A stretch of DNA of 64,000 nt from Apirhabdus apintestini (GCA_033977085.1 CP138908.1:1-64000), one strand, 5' to 3'. Positions 32,563-43,904 are shown, counted from the first letter of the stretch. The notes: a model not told the origin generated them from the sequence alone. Translations and numbers: made by a program.

Positions 32563-33708
32563 TTAATCGTTGATACCTGCGATACCGGCAAATATTTTCG
32601 CGCCGATAAGGATACAATCTTCGTTAACGATGAATGGATTCGAGTGTAAGGGATTATTGATCCCCATTGCATGGTTCCCACTACCTAAGAAGAAGAATGC
32701 TCCAGAAACTTTTTCTATGAAATATGAGAAATCTTCAGAACCTACCATCGGTGGATAGTCAGTTAAAACGTTATTTTTTCCTAAAACACGGCTAGCAATT
32801 TCAATAACTTCTTGCGTATCTTCCCGGTGGTTATTAATTGCGGGGTATCCACGCAAATCGAGCGAAACCGTGAAGCCACGTCGGCGTGTTTCTTCAATCT
32901 CAGCAAGAAAGTTATCTTTGAGTGTTTTTTGTACCTGAATATCAAATGAACGTATAGAACCTTCTAGCGTGGCTGTACGAGCGAGAATATTGGGTGCTTC
33001 CCCAGCATTCAGCACACAGGTAGATATGAGAGCAGCTTTGTTTGGGTCAACGTGATCGGTGACAATGGCTTTGAAGTCATTGAGTAAACGAACCGATTCA
33101 GATAACGCATCGAGGCCTAGATGTGGTGCTGAGGCATGAGCGCTTTTGCCTTCAATGGTTAATTTAAATTGGTCACCGTTAGAAGACATGATCCCTGGCC
33201 GAATAGCAATTTTACCTGTATCGATTTGCGGATCGTTATGTAAACCAAAGACTTGAGATATACCCTCAAGACATCCGGAATCAATCATGCCTTTTGCGCC
33301 ACCACGAAACATCTCTTCGGAAGGTTGAAAAAGAAAACGTATGTTGGTGTGGAGCTTTTGTTTATTATTCGCAATCATCAACGCAGCGGTTAGAGCAATA
33401 GCCATGTGTAGGTCATGGCCACACAAATGAGCTGCGTTAGGTGTTTGAGAACACACAACTTCCCCTTCCTTTTCATTCGCCGGCAGCGCATCCATATCGG
33501 CTCTAAATGCTATCTTTGGAAAATCAGGAGATATATTGAGATCGGCTATAAACCCCGTTTCAAAGCAGGGGTGATCACATAACCGAGTTGTTCAAGTTGT
33601 TTTCTACAATATTCACTGGTGACATATTCTTTTCTTCCCAGTTCTGGATGCATATGAAGAAAACGACGATGTTCTATCCCGATATTACGATAGTCGTGAG
33701 AATTCATA
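32563..33708 (-). CDS. M20-family amidohydrolase, frameshifted
   Basis: Metal-dependent amidohydrolase/aminoacylase of the M20D type. From ATG 33708: HRRFLHMHPELGRKEY, then a one-base break near 33568, then KIAFRADMDALPANE, AHLCGHDLHMAIAL (metal-binding His/Asp), FLFQPSEE, and the C-terminal VGSEDFSYFIEKV. These motifs cover the normal length (about 380 aa). It ends an operon with two membrane-protein genes, suggesting uptake and hydrolysis of an N-acyl or amide substrate. Clearly accessory chromosomal-type metabolism. Confidence 0.8.
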
Positions 33709-33716
33709 AAAACCTC

Positions 33717-34175
33717 TTAGATAATACCTTGAAAGTGAAGAATAACTTGTGCTACATATGCCGCGCCGAAGAATGCGGAAGTAAAGACAATCAATGAAAT
33801 AATCACAATTTTCCAACTCATTGATTTCAGCTTATCGAGGCTGTTACCAACAGAAAGTCCAGCAAAGGCAAGTAATGGCGTTGTAGTAGCAAGAAAATCA
33901 ATTTTATTCGTATATTCCATAAACAAATTGTGTATAGGTGAATATGGAATACTCAATAACAACGAAATGACAGTAGCCCAAGCAAATGCAGGAAGGGGAA
34001 GTTTAGGTAGCCATGCCTTAATTTGCATTGAAAGAATAACAATCAAAAATATAATAATTGCACCGGGAAGAGCCGAAATAGGAGACATTCCTTTCCCAAC
34101 CCACTGGGCAACCAACGTTAACAAAATACAAGGGATAATAATTTTAGTGTTATTTAAATGCTCTTGTAATGTCAT
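33717..34175 (-). CDS. membrane protein of the DUF3100-linked transporter
   Basis: 152 aa with four to five hydrophobic segments (IIIPCILLTLVAQWVG; AIIIFLIVILSMQI; FAWATVISLLLSI; IVIISLIVFTSAFFGAAYVA). It sits between the DUF3100 gene and the amidohydrolase gene in one operon. Probably the partner subunit of a two-part transporter; substrate unknown. Intact. Confidence 0.6.
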   Translation of the reverse strand: MTLQEHLNNTKIIIPCILLTLVAQWVGKGMSPISALPGAIIIFLIVILSMQIKAWLPKLPLPAFAWATVISLLLSIPYSPIHNLFMEYTNKIDFLATTTPLLAFAGLSVGNSLDKLKSMSWKIVIISLIVFTSAFFGAAYVAQVILHFQGII

Positions 34176-34195
34176 AGTGAAACCTATTAATGTTA

Positions 34196-34774
34196 TTATT
34201 TTTTATGAGGTAAAATTCGATAGAGAAAATTGCTGAGGGGTAAAGCCAAGAAAATCAGTGCATACATTCCTGTAAACGCAGCCAACATATTACTGGTCGC
34301 AGCAAATGCTAATATTTGCCCAGACATATCAGGAACGGCAGCTGACAATGACGCTGAAGCAGCTGCCATCATACTTCCTGATCCTAAGCCACAAGCGACA
34401 GCAAGCGAGAGTGGATGTAGCCCTAGATGCAAACCTAAAGGGCTTATTATGCCAAAGTAAACTGTACCAATAACGCTCCCAATCAAATAGGTACCCAAGA
34501 CGCCTGTACCTTCTGGGCTTTCTATACCATATTTTTCGCCAATTACACCAAGAGAAGGCTCTCTAGAAATACTCGAACATGCACCAATGCACTCTCGTTT
34601 CATTCCTAATAGAAGGGCGACAGGAATCGCAATGAAGACAGAAGCAAGGTTACCAATTTCTTGTAAAATGAGAGCCGGGCCAGCATTAATAACTTCTTTA
34701 ATATTAGGGCCAACTAATGTTCCGTACTTAACCCCCAGAGGCAGCAGTGCAATCATAACAATATTACCGGTCAT
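34196..34774 (-). pseudogene. DUF3100 membrane protein, 5'-truncated
   Basis: 192 aa as read, multi-pass, with GILALGC-like glycine-rich segments such as HPLSLAVACGLGSGSMMAAA. It fits the C-terminal two thirds of the DUF3100 family, often paired with M20 amidohydrolases. The expected N-terminal helices are absent because the sequence switches at about 34790 to a Tn3 transposase fragment on the opposite strand. The operon has thus lost its own promoter. Confidence 0.6.
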
Positions 34775-34794
34775 ACTGATTTCTTTTTGCTAAT

Positions 34795-36184
34795 GAACTC
34801 TCCTAGCCACTTAACTCTTTTACCTAAAATATCTGGAGTGATGGCGACGCGCACCGATAAAGGTATTCTCCTGGCCGAAGAGTTACTGGTCTGGCTCCGG
34901 CAGAACAACGTGATAATTCCCGCAATTGATGTCGTGGAGCGTACCTGTGCGGAGGCCATGGCTGGCGGAGATAAAATCGTATTTCAGACTCTGAATGCCC
35001 CGTTAACTCCGGCGCACAGGGATGCTCTGGATCGTTTACTTGAGTCATCAGACAATCAGCCTTCCAGGCTGACATGGCTTCTGCAACCGCCGGGTAAAAT
35101 CAATGGTAAGAACGTGCTGCAACATCTTGATCGGCTCAGCAGCATTGAATCGCTGGCATTACCTGAAGGTATAGATCGTACCATTCATCAGAACCGGTTG
35201 CTGAAACTGGCGCGGGAAGGCCGAAAGATGAGTAGCCGGGATTTGACCCGATTTTCAGCAGCCCGCCGTCATGCGATCCTGGTCTGCGTGCTGGAGGAAG
35301 CCAGAGCCACACTGACAGACGAAGTGATTGAGCTGCATGAGCGAATGCTGAACAGCCTTTTCAGCAAAGCCAAAAGAACACAGGCTGAGCGCCTTCAGCA
35401 GACCGGAAAGCTGATCCAGTCCAAACTGAGGCAGTACATCGATGTTGGTCAGGCGCTGTCTGATGCCCGAGACTCCGGTGGCGATCCATGGCTCGCAATA
35501 GAAAACATACTCCCGTGGCCTGAATTTGTCGCCAGTCTGGAGGAAACACGCCATCTCGCCAGAAAAAATAATTTTGACCCACTGCATATTATTACTGAGA
35601 AATACAGCACATTACGAAAATATGCCCCGCGCATGTTGTCCGCTTTACAGTTAGTCGCAACCCCGGCAGCACAGCCTCTGGCTGATGCGCTGGTTGTGAT
35701 CAAGGATATGTACCGGAAGCAGTCACGTAAAGTTCCGGCGACTGCGCCGCTTGAGTTTGTCCCTGAAAGCTGGCGCAAGGTGGTGATTACACCTGCGGGT
35801 ATTGACCGGCAGTATTATGAATTTTGTGCGCTCAGCGAACTTAAGGGAGCGTTGCGCTCCGGGGATATCTGGGTTAAAGGCTCACGCCGCTACAAAAATT
35901 TTGATGATTACCTCATTCCCGAAAAGGACTTTGACAAACTCACACCGGCGCTGCCCCTGCCCGTATCAGCTGATTATCATGCGTACATTACCAGCCGTAT
36001 GACCCTGCTTCAGTCCAGACTTGAAGAGGTCAATGCCATGGCTGCCCTTGGTGAGCTGCCCGATGTGGAAATATCTGACAAGGGCGTAAAAGTCTCTCCG
36101 CTGGATATCGATACCACAGACCGTCAGTATCCTGTTCATCAGTCGCACCTGCCTCCATGCAGGCAGGTGATTGTGCAAAAGTAG
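34795..36184 (+). pseudogene. internal fragment of a Tn3-family transposase gene (tnpA)
   Basis: About 440 codons from the middle of TnpA: TRTDKGILLAEELLVWLRQN, SSRDLTRFSAARRHAI, LPWPEFVASLEETRHLARKN, YYEFCALSELKGALRSGDIWV. Both the N-terminal DNA-binding part and the C-terminal DDE catalytic half (usual length near 1000 aa) are missing, and no 38-bp terminal repeat is visible nearby. The first codons (before about 34830) and the last 15 (after about 36130) are not transposase. Confidence 0.85.
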
Positions 36185-36215
36185 CCGTACCTTTTTATTG
36201 TAAACATAAAACCAT

Positions 36216-36253
36216 TTACTTACGCGTATGTGTTATAGATAATGCGTAAGTTA
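36216..36253. repeat. inverted repeat before the 36.3-kb gene
   Basis: TTACTTACGC at 36216-36225 and GCGTAAGTTA at 36244-36253 (9 of 10 matched), 18 bases apart, immediately upstream of the likely start of the next gene. Candidate operator. Confidence 0.4.
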
Positions 36254-37468
36254 ATAATGTTATGTTGGGGTATGGTTATGTTTCGAGCAAATGAAGAAGC
36301 TGAAAAACTCAAAGCTGAGGCAATCAATTACTTTCTTATTAAAGAGATCGCACCATGGCGAAAGGATAATATCGACGCTATCTCTGAAACTGACAGGAAA
36401 CGAGCTGAGGATGCTTTAAGCGTTATTTGCACGAAACTTGGGCCTGTAGTGTCTTCTTATCCTGAATGGCATCCAGTTATAGCGCTTGGCCGTGATAAGT
36501 CGATACCCTGTTACAGGGACACGCAGACGACGCCATCATTTCCGCGCCTTGATCATACGCGTTATATGGCTAACGGTATTATTACATGCCCCTATGGGGA
36601 TACTGATGAGCTAATCGCTGCTGTAAAGCGTTCCTACTGGGATTTAATGCAATATCTGAGCAGTGATGACATGCGTTTTAGTAGCCTTTCCGGATGGTTG
36701 CGTATGGCATCGGACTCCATCGAGTTGCGGGCTTCTTATATCACTGACGAACTCATTACCGCGTTTAAAAATAGTGATTTTGACTACGATGGGAGCGATG
36801 TTCTTTCTGATGTATCGGGCTTGATCCCTCTGTATGCGAATACAGCAAAACCAGTGCTAATCTGGTGGAGCTGGAATAATCATGCCCTTGAATCTGATGG
36901 CACGATACCTCCTGCGGTGGCGGTTCCTTTAATGTTGTCCAGGACGCTGGCGGATCTGTCATATGCCCAGTTGTCAGAGTCATGGGAAAATATGCGTTAC
37001 CTGCTTCTCGGGTCTCCTCATGGGGCAAGGTCGTCGCTACTTCTGAACCAGCTAACGGTTAAGCAGTTACGCACAATGTTTAATGGATTAATGGATTCCG
37101 GGGCTTTTGGGCCGAAAAAGGATGAAGGACAAGCCGCTTTTTTGAGTTTCGGGTGTTCAGTACCTCAACAACCAGGAGAATATATGGATTCTTTAACGAA
37201 ATTTGCTCTGGATATTTTACGTGACCGAAACTTTTCCCGGCTGGATGAGGAGGTCAGGGAAGAAGTGCTGTCCCTGTTTATTGATGATCAGCGTAAACCA
37301 TCAAAAGAGGGGCGGAGAACGCTGGCACTTAATGCTGGCCTGCTGGCAAAGCAAATGGGAGAGCCACGACTGGAGGTGCTTTCAATGGATGTACTTATGG
37401 CCTGTGACAAAGCGGAAGTACGTGAGGTTCTGGCACAAATTACAGACATTCTTCAGGGACAGGCTTAG
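36242..37468 (+). CDS. hypothetical protein, first gene of an unrecognised cluster
   Basis: 408 aa as read; the ATG at 36272 or 36278 is a more likely start because it lies outside the inverted repeat. Soluble, acidic, no signal peptide. Notable stretches: LDHTRYMANGIITCPYGDTD, AKPVLIWWSWNNHAL and LLLGSPHGARSSLLL. I do not recognise a family. It follows the Tn3 remnant and precedes three smaller genes on the same strand; intact. Confidence 0.6.
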   Translation: MRKLIMLCWGMVMFRANEEAEKLKAEAINYFLIKEIAPWRKDNIDAISETDRKRAEDALSVICTKLGPVVSSYPEWHPVIALGRDKSIPCYRDTQTTPSFPRLDHTRYMANGIITCPYGDTDELIAAVKRSYWDLMQYLSSDDMRFSSLSGWLRMASDSIELRASYITDELITAFKNSDFDYDGSDVLSDVSGLIPLYANTAKPVLIWWSWNNHALESDGTIPPAVAVPLMLSRTLADLSYAQLSESWENMRYLLLGSPHGARSSLLLNQLTVKQLRTMFNGLMDSGAFGPKKDEGQAAFLSFGCSVPQQPGEYMDSLTKFALDILRDRNFSRLDEEVREEVLSLFIDDQRKPSKEGRRTLALNAGLLAKQMGEPRLEVLSMDVLMACDKAEVREVLAQITDILQGQA

Positions 37469-37556
37469 CATTATTGCCTGAGCGAACGTTTTCCCGTTAC
37501 TGTATTGCTGTGAAGGGATGGCTGACAGCCCTTATTAATCAAAAGGAAAGGTAATC

Positions 37557-37849
37557 ATGAAAAAATCACTGCTTATTCTGGGCGTTCTGTCGCTTTCCAT
37601 CAGCGGAATCTCTCAGGCTGCAGGTCAGATGAATGAAAAGGCTCTGCGGGAAAAGGCTGCTTTTGCGCTGGGGGTGACCCAGGATCGTGTCACGCTTGAA
37701 CAATCTGATCGTACTCCTGAACCCAACAGTTATTTTTTTAATGCCCGTTATCAGGGAAACTGTATCAGTGTTACGTTGGCACCATTCAGCAGCAGATCAT
37801 GTCTGACGCCGTCTGTCGTCCAACCGATGGTTCAGATTTACCCCGTTAA
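37557..37849 (+). CDS. small exported protein, frameshifted
   Basis: Strong ribosome site (AAAGGAAAGG region) before ATG 37557. Signal peptide cleaved after SQAA, then NEKALREKAAFALGVTQDRV and NSYFFNARYQG. A one-base change in the A-run near 37760 converts the frame to LYQCYVGTIQQQIMSDAVC and a stop at 37847, better than the uninterrupted frame (to 37955), which overlaps the next gene. About 97 aa, two cysteines in the mature part. Unknown. Confidence 0.5.
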
Positions 37850-37863
37850 TGCAGGGAAGTCGG

Positions 37864-38454
37864 ATGGCACCATCGCCAGAACAGCAAAAATTGCGACTGC
37901 CCCCGAACGTTCAGGTTCGCCGCCGGGGAAACACATACGTTATTTGTTATTGTAACAATGAGGTGGGTGGTGTGGTTGTCACCGAAACCCCATCCGGCGA
38001 CACGCAGCTGCGCCCGTACGTTAAAGACCCTGTGGAACTGAACAAAGATATTGTGGCGCTGGTTGCTCAACAGATGGCTGATGCGTTGATTGAGCATGCC
38101 GGCAGGCAACCTGATGGTACCATTCCTTCACCACCGGCTCCCATTCCCGGCACGAAGCTCCTTGAGAACACCATGTTCCCCTGCTCCCGCTGCGGGCGAA
38201 TTACTGCCCGGCTGGTTTTTGCCCCGGAGTGCGCGTCTGAGGCTGATATGCTCTCTCTGGGTGAACGTCTCCGGAATGACGTCAGGTATGCCCCCTACCC
38301 GGTCTGGCTGATTGGTGCGCCGGACAGTGAGGACGATAGCGTTGCCCGGCATCTGACGCTGCTGCTGGCACCGGTCAGGGGCGAGGTATATCGGGAACAT
38401 CCCGACAAGATGAACAGCCGACTGATGGAACTGGATGATAAACATCATTGCTGA
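37864..38454 (+). CDS. hypothetical protein with possible zinc-binding cysteines
   Basis: 196 aa from ATG 37864 (AGGGAAG upstream; ATG 37849 is also in frame). N-terminal YVICYCNNEVGG, middle PCSRCGRITARLVFAPEC, C-terminal DSVARHLTLLLAPVRGEVY. The CxC and CxxC pairs could bind metal. No family recognised. It is the third gene of the 36.2-39.1 kb cluster; intact. Confidence 0.55.
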   Translation: MAPSPEQQKLRLPPNVQVRRRGNTYVICYCNNEVGGVVVTETPSGDTQLRPYVKDPVELNKDIVALVAQQMADALIEHAGRQPDGTIPSPPAPIPGTKLLENTMFPCSRCGRITARLVFAPECASEADMLSLGERLRNDVRYAPYPVWLIGAPDSEDDSVARHLTLLLAPVRGEVYREHPDKMNSRLMELDDKHHC

Positions 38455-38512
38455 AGGACAGCCCCCGGGCTGGTGATGATATGAGAAATATGGAAAAAAC
38501 GGGTCACCTGGC

Positions 38513-39061
38513 ATGGTGTGCTCTTATCGCCCTGCTGACAGCCAGGAAGATGGCCTGGTTGAGTCTGAGTCGCAGGAAAACCTGTTTATCACCCGGTGGT
38601 TTGCGCAGGTGAAAAAACAGCGCCGTTTTTCACGTGACGTGGCCACCGATGTTGACTGGATCCTCAACCAGGGCCGTACGCTCGGCGTTCGTGCGCGGCT
38701 GCGCCATAAGCTGGATTATCTCTGGCGTAGCTGCACCGGCGAACTGTCTGAGCAGAACGACCTTTTTCGCCTGACCTACGCACTGGAGCTGGCGAAGCAG
38801 TACGACTGGGGGTATCACGTCCTCAGCGACAGTGAGTGGAGCGGTCGAAATAAGATTCTGCCATCGGCATCGGTGAACAGTATCTGTCTGCTGAAAAGCG
38901 CGCTGGATATCGGTTTTAATGATGACGGGACGCAGGTGCTACCTGTGCCTGCGAGAATTGGCGGGCGCGCCGAGGGGCTTAATGCGCTGCTGAAAAGCTG
39001 TGGCTGGGAGGCCGTCAGTAATGACGATCACTGGAAACTGGTGACCATCAGCGCTGGTTGA
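38513..39061 (+). CDS. hypothetical protein, last gene of the cluster
   Basis: 182 aa as read. Basic, helical: NLFITRWFAQVKKQRRFSRD, LRHKLDYLWRSCTGEL, LTYALELAKQYDWGYHVLSD. No ribosome site precedes ATG 38513; a frame-broken start at ATG 38481 is possible. Unknown function. Confidence 0.55.
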   Translation: MVCSYRPADSQEDGLVESESQENLFITRWFAQVKKQRRFSRDVATDVDWILNQGRTLGVRARLRHKLDYLWRSCTGELSEQNDLFRLTYALELAKQYDWGYHVLSDSEWSGRNKILPSASVNSICLLKSALDIGFNDDGTQVLPVPARIGGRAEGLNALLKSCGWEAVSNDDHWKLVTISAG

Positions 39062-39451
39062 CCAGCAAAGAACGGGTCGCGTGAATGCAACTCTTAAGGG
39101 GGCAGCTTGGATATCGATAATTATTTTACGCTAAGGCTGTTTTTTAAGCTAATCTTGCTCGTCTATCTTGAACATCTTCACAGCGCATAACTTGTTTCTT
39201 TGTGTGCACTGTGCGTACCTGATAGAACTACATCTTCTTACTCAAGTAATTACTCCTAACTTCCGACAAGATGTACTATCTTCTTCAGAAAGTCCTTGCG
39301 GCAGTAAGAACTACATTACTTGACTTATCTACGTCAGATAATAGAATACTAATAACGGATGGTTACAGGGGTTCAGCAATGAATCGCATCCCGCAGCCGG
39401 AAACGGTTCGACCAGTTCGAAGCAAATGCGACCTGCCCTGTTTAGTCTTGA
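39062..39451. other. non-coding stretch
   Basis: About 390 bases with no supportable gene. A possible sigma-70 promoter reads TTGACT, 16 bases, TAGAAT around 39319-39346 on the plus strand, but nothing clear follows it. Confidence 0.35.
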
Positions 39452-40066
39452 TTATCTAATCAAACTAAATGGCTGAGGCCCCCGAAAGGGGGCCGCCACT
39501 TTCTCACCTGTTGTTAACTTCCTTCGGTCGTCCACTGTTTCTTGGCTTTTTGCCGTATCCACAGCAACCTTAAATAAGCTAACTGGCTTTTGCGGGATAG
39601 GCTCGCCCGGTGCACCAGGTCCAGTACGAGCAAAAAATGCCGAAAGAACGTGTATACGCATCAAACGGTTCTCTTTGAAGAATGCAACGCAGATCTTGTA
39701 TGGCTCAAGCTGGTTCGTAGCACTATTCATCATCTGAAGCGTGAAATACTTTTCTTCAGTGGTCTGATAGAGCATCAACGATGGAAGGTTGGGCAGAATG
39801 TGTTGCAGTTGCTTTGATGCTTCATACCGTTCAAGACAAACGGAGATCGACTCTCTCGCATCTTGATATTTAAAGGGGATGTTGTAAGGCGTACCGTCTT
39901 TAGTGAAGCAGTGCATGCCATAAGTTACGACAAACTTAAAATCTTGCGTCTTACCTTTGTAGGTAATCTCATGTGCATTCAAATGTGACAAAGAGTAACT
40001 CTGGCCGTTGTGAGTAAACGGCGCCCATTCCTGCACAGATTCAATATGGTACTTAGCCACTGTCAT
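39452..40066 (-). CDS. hypothetical protein, last gene of the recombinase-nuclease operon
   Basis: 204 aa as read; a one-base change near 39545 would give a stop at about 39515 (about 184 aa), before the terminator hairpin. Soluble, beta-rich, with FVVTYGMHCFTKDGTPYNIP and KICVAFFKENRLMRIHVLSA. No family recognised with confidence. Its ATG overlaps the preceding 45-codon ORF. The linkage to a nuclease suggests a defence or stability module, by inference only. Confidence 0.55.
   Translation of the reverse strand: MTVAKYHIESVQEWAPFTHNGQSYSLSHLNAHEITYKGKTQDFKFVVTYGMHCFTKDGTPYNIPFKYQDARESISVCLERYEASKQLQHILPNLPSLMLYQTTEEKYFTLQMMNSATNQLEPYKICVAFFKENRLMRIHVLSAFFARTGPGAPGEPIPQKPVSLFKVAVDTAKSQETVDDRRKLTTGEKVAAPFRGPQPFSLIR
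39477..39494. terminator. GC-rich terminator hairpin
   Basis: GGCCCCC, GAAA tetraloop, GGGGGCC: a perfect 7-bp stem. It overlaps the last codons of the frame ending at 39452, which supports an earlier true stop (near 39515) for that gene. Confidence 0.6.
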
Positions 40067-40190
40067 CCCCAGCTATTTTTTTGAATTCTACCATAGTTTT
40101 TATCCGCTCAAGCTGAAGTGCTAATGCTGCAAGGTGTGGAGCTGTAATCCCACCAGTTACGCTGATTGTAGACAGGACAGGAAGCATCAT
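40053..40190 (-). CDS. 45-codon ORF coupled to the nuclease gene
   Basis: ATG 40190 overlaps the nuclease stop (ATGATG), and its stop lies 14 bases inside the next gene. Product MMLPVLSTISVTGGITAPHL ... ALQLERIKTMVEFKKIAG. Small, partly hydrophobic then amphipathic. Unknown; the overlaps on both sides argue that it is translated. Confidence 0.5.
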   Translation of the reverse strand: MMLPVLSTISVTGGITAPHLAALALQLERIKTMVEFKKIAGDDSG

Positions 40191-40912
40191 TTGCTTATGT
40201 TTGGATAAATTTCGTCTATCTTGATATATAAGTTGCCAGTTTCGGCTGCCCGTCTGATTTTTTCTTCCATCAACATTCTGAAACTGATGTTATTTTTTAA
40301 CATGAGAACAAGATCATAACCGCTGACACAGATGACCTTCTTTCCCCTCCCCATGCATCCAGACCACTTTTTGTAAATCCAGCCCAACTGATAAATACGC
40401 CGCGAGCCCATGAAATTTTCTGATCCAGCTTGCCATGAAATGCATGGAGATCAGCGTTTCCTGTTTTAGTGCTATGCCACTTTGCTTCCACAAGATAGGT
40501 TTCATTATTTAACAGAAAACTGCCGTCAATCTGTTCGCCCTTCAACCTGAATGCGCCTTTAGGGGAAAGATAGAAAGCGGTAAATAGTTCGTTAAGCCAT
40601 AATTCAAAGCTGTGACCCCGTTGGTGAGGCGGTTGGTTATGGAGGGTTTCCGTGCCTTTAAGAAAATAATTATTATCGATGCCGGTGGGGACGATCAATG
40701 CGGGTGTCTTGCCGGCTGCTGTAAGACTGTCTGCCCCTGAATTTTGGATATCAATCTACCGTAGACAGCATCATCCTGAGCAGTGATCACGTTGTCAGGC
40801 ATTGTTTTCCTGTGTTCCCAGAGTCGAGTGTTACCAACGGTGCAAAACTGATCCACCCCAGCGGTTGAAAACTGATCCAGGGTTAATCTGCTCCTCTGAA
40901 TACAGGGAGCTT

Positions 40913-41866
<954 letters not shown>

Positions 41867-41930
41867 CCTTCGACAGGCAGCCGTTGCATCATCCGCTGTC
41901 CATCTATGACACGTTCTGCAGAGGAGCTGC

Positions 41931-42713
41931 ATGATGGTCGAACTACAACATCAACGGCTGATGGTGCTTGCTGAACAGCTCCAGCTGGACAGCCTTATCG
42001 GCGCGGCGCCGGCACTGTCGCAACAGGCAGTGGATCAGGAATGGAGCTATATGGACTTCCTGGAGCACCTGCTACATGAGGAGAAACTGGCCCGGCATCA
42101 GCGTAAACAGGCGATGTACACGCGGATGGCAGCCTTCCCGGCGGTGAAGACGTTCGAGGAATACGACTTCACCTTCGCCACCGGCGCACCTCAGAAGCAA
42201 ATCCAGTCGCTGCGTTCCCTGAGCTTCATCGAACGTAACGAAAACATCGTGTTGCTGGGCCCCTCGGGCGTGGGGAAAACACATCTGGCGATAGCCATGG
42301 GCTACGAGGCAGTACGGGCGGGCATCAAGGTTCGCTTCACAACAGCAGCGGACCTGCTGTTACAGCTGTCGACTTCCCAGCGTCAGGGGCGTTACAAAAC
42401 GACACTCAATCGCGGTGTCATGGCCCCCAAACTGCTCATCATCGACGAAATAGGCTATCTGCCGTTCAGCCAGGAAGAGGCAAAGCTGTTCTTCCAGGTC
42501 ATTGCCAAACGTTACGAAAAGAGCGCGATGATCCTGACCTCTAACCTGCCGTTCGGGCAGTGGGACCAGACGTTCGCGGGTGATGCAGCCCTGACATCGG
42601 CAATGCTGGACCGGATCTTACATCACTCACACGTAGTCCAGATAAAAGGAGAGAGCTATCGACTGAAGCAGAAACGAAAGGCCGGGGTTATAGCGGAAGC
42701 TAATCCTGAGTAA
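41931..42713 (+). CDS. istB: IstB helper ATPase, IS copy 3, intact
   Basis: 260 aa. N-terminal helical region (MMVELQHQRLMVLAEQLQLD), Walker A GPSGVGKTHLA near residue 108, Walker B LLIIDEIGYLPF near 168, and basic C-terminus RLKQKRKAGVIAEANPE. Complete, as in copy 4. Confidence 0.95.
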   Translation: MMVELQHQRLMVLAEQLQLDSLIGAAPALSQQAVDQEWSYMDFLEHLLHEEKLARHQRKQAMYTRMAAFPAVKTFEEYDFTFATGAPQKQIQSLRSLSFIERNENIVLLGPSGVGKTHLAIAMGYEAVRAGIKVRFTTAADLLLQLSTSQRQGRYKTTLNRGVMAPKLLIIDEIGYLPFSQEEAKLFFQVIAKRYEKSAMILTSNLPFGQWDQTFAGDAALTSAMLDRILHHSHVVQIKGESYRLKQKRKAGVIAEANPE

Positions 42714-43012
42714 GCAAGGTGGATCAATATTAGACCGTTGGTGGTGACGGTAAGTGGATCACTTTTTACCCGTTGTTGACATCGAGTGACCACTCTAAGA
42801 ACTGTTTCCCTGTCATCTTGCTTCAAAAGGCAACGCAACCGCTTCATTTTTGAGTCGCCATCTTTCCGATAGATGTCGTTGTCTATATCGATTGACGAGC
42901 TCAGATTCGAAAAACTCGCGCATTGATTTGTTTGTGAAATTCAGAACATAGCCTGCATTATGTGGGTCTTCAAAAAGCTGGTTTATATTTTTGATATCAC
43001 TTTCTGTAAATT

Positions 43013-43663
43013 TCATTCTTTATTACCGTAAATTGTAGCCTGCCCAGTCTGACTGTTTTTACAAACCCGAATAACAGTCATTTTGGAAACGCCTGCAAGA
43101 CGCGCTGTCTCATTTAATGATTTACCGTTCAATAAACGTAATGTCCTTATAAGTTCATGCTTGGCCATGTCCGGCTGTCTCCCTGCATACTTACCCTCAA
43201 GCCTGGCCTTTTCAATGCCCTCTTTCTGGCGCCTTCGACGATCCTCATAGTCTTTGCGTGCTATAGCTGCAAGCATATCGAGCATCATCCCATTTACAGC
43301 CCTGAGCATGCTGCGTGTAAAGTTGTCTGAAGCAGCATGGGTAAGCGCTATATGGCTAGTTGGGAGATCTAGACTGATAACCGAAAGTTCTTTTTCAATT
43401 ATCCGCCGTTTAAGTGTATCCCAGTCGGCATCACTCAGACGTGAAAGACGATCTACCTGCTCAATCAGAATTACATCACCTGATTCCATATCAGACAGCA
43501 TCCGATTAAGTTCCGGACGGTCGAGCGATGCTCCAGATGCGTTTTCAACATACCAGCCAGCTATGCGTTGCCCATGATGAGCAGCAAACTCCTTCAGTCT
43601 GGTTTTTGCTCGAAGTGCATCCTGCTCAATTGTTGACGCGCGAAGATACGCATAAATGTACAT
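43013..43663 (-). CDS. serine recombinase (resolvase/invertase family)
   Basis: 216 aa, intact. N-terminal catalytic domain: YAYLRASTIEQD with the nucleophile Ser, VENASGASLDRPELNRML, and EQVDRLSRL; then the long E helix region and a C-terminal helix-turn-helix LNETARLAGVSKMTVIRVCK. It probably resolves multimers or cointegrates at the repeats just upstream. The stop overlaps the ATG of the nuclease gene, so the two are co-translated. Confidence 0.85.
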   Translation of the reverse strand: MYIYAYLRASTIEQDALRAKTRLKEFAAHHGQRIAGWYVENASGASLDRPELNRMLSDMESGDVILIEQVDRLSRLSDADWDTLKRRIIEKELSVISLDLPTSHIALTHAASDNFTRSMLRAVNGMMLDMLAAIARKDYEDRRRRQKEGIEKARLEGKYAGRQPDMAKHELIRTLRLLNGKSLNETARLAGVSKMTVIRVCKNSQTGQATIYGNKE

Positions 43664-43681
43664 TTTATCGCCTGTGGTTGC

Positions 43682-43726
43682 TTTTAAGTGGTATCATAAT
43701 TGTGGGTAACATTTAAATGGTATCTT
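43682..43726. repeat. direct repeats upstream of the recombinase, possible res site
   Basis: TTTTAAGTGGTATCAT (43682-43697) and ATTTAAATGGTATCTT (43711-43726), 13 of 16 matched, start points 29 bases apart, just before the recombinase ATG. The place and spacing suit binding of the recombinase to its own control/crossover region. Confidence 0.45.
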
Positions 43727-43904
43727 AGCAGGGTTTTAGATTCTAAGTCGCTAGCATCTTTTGGGGATACCCCAATGTGACAGGCTGACGCGCCCGCCAG
43801 GCTTACCCAACCTCTCGCCTGCCCAGATGTAAGCTCTGAACAGACTCACGGTTTTATCTTTGTGTACAGCCTCTGTTGTTTTTTTGATCTACGTGATAGA
43901 TGCT

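Noticed and set aside
34700..36300. Complete Tn3 transposon
   Set aside because: No terminal inverted repeats, resolvase or transposase ends were visible; only an internal tnpA piece.
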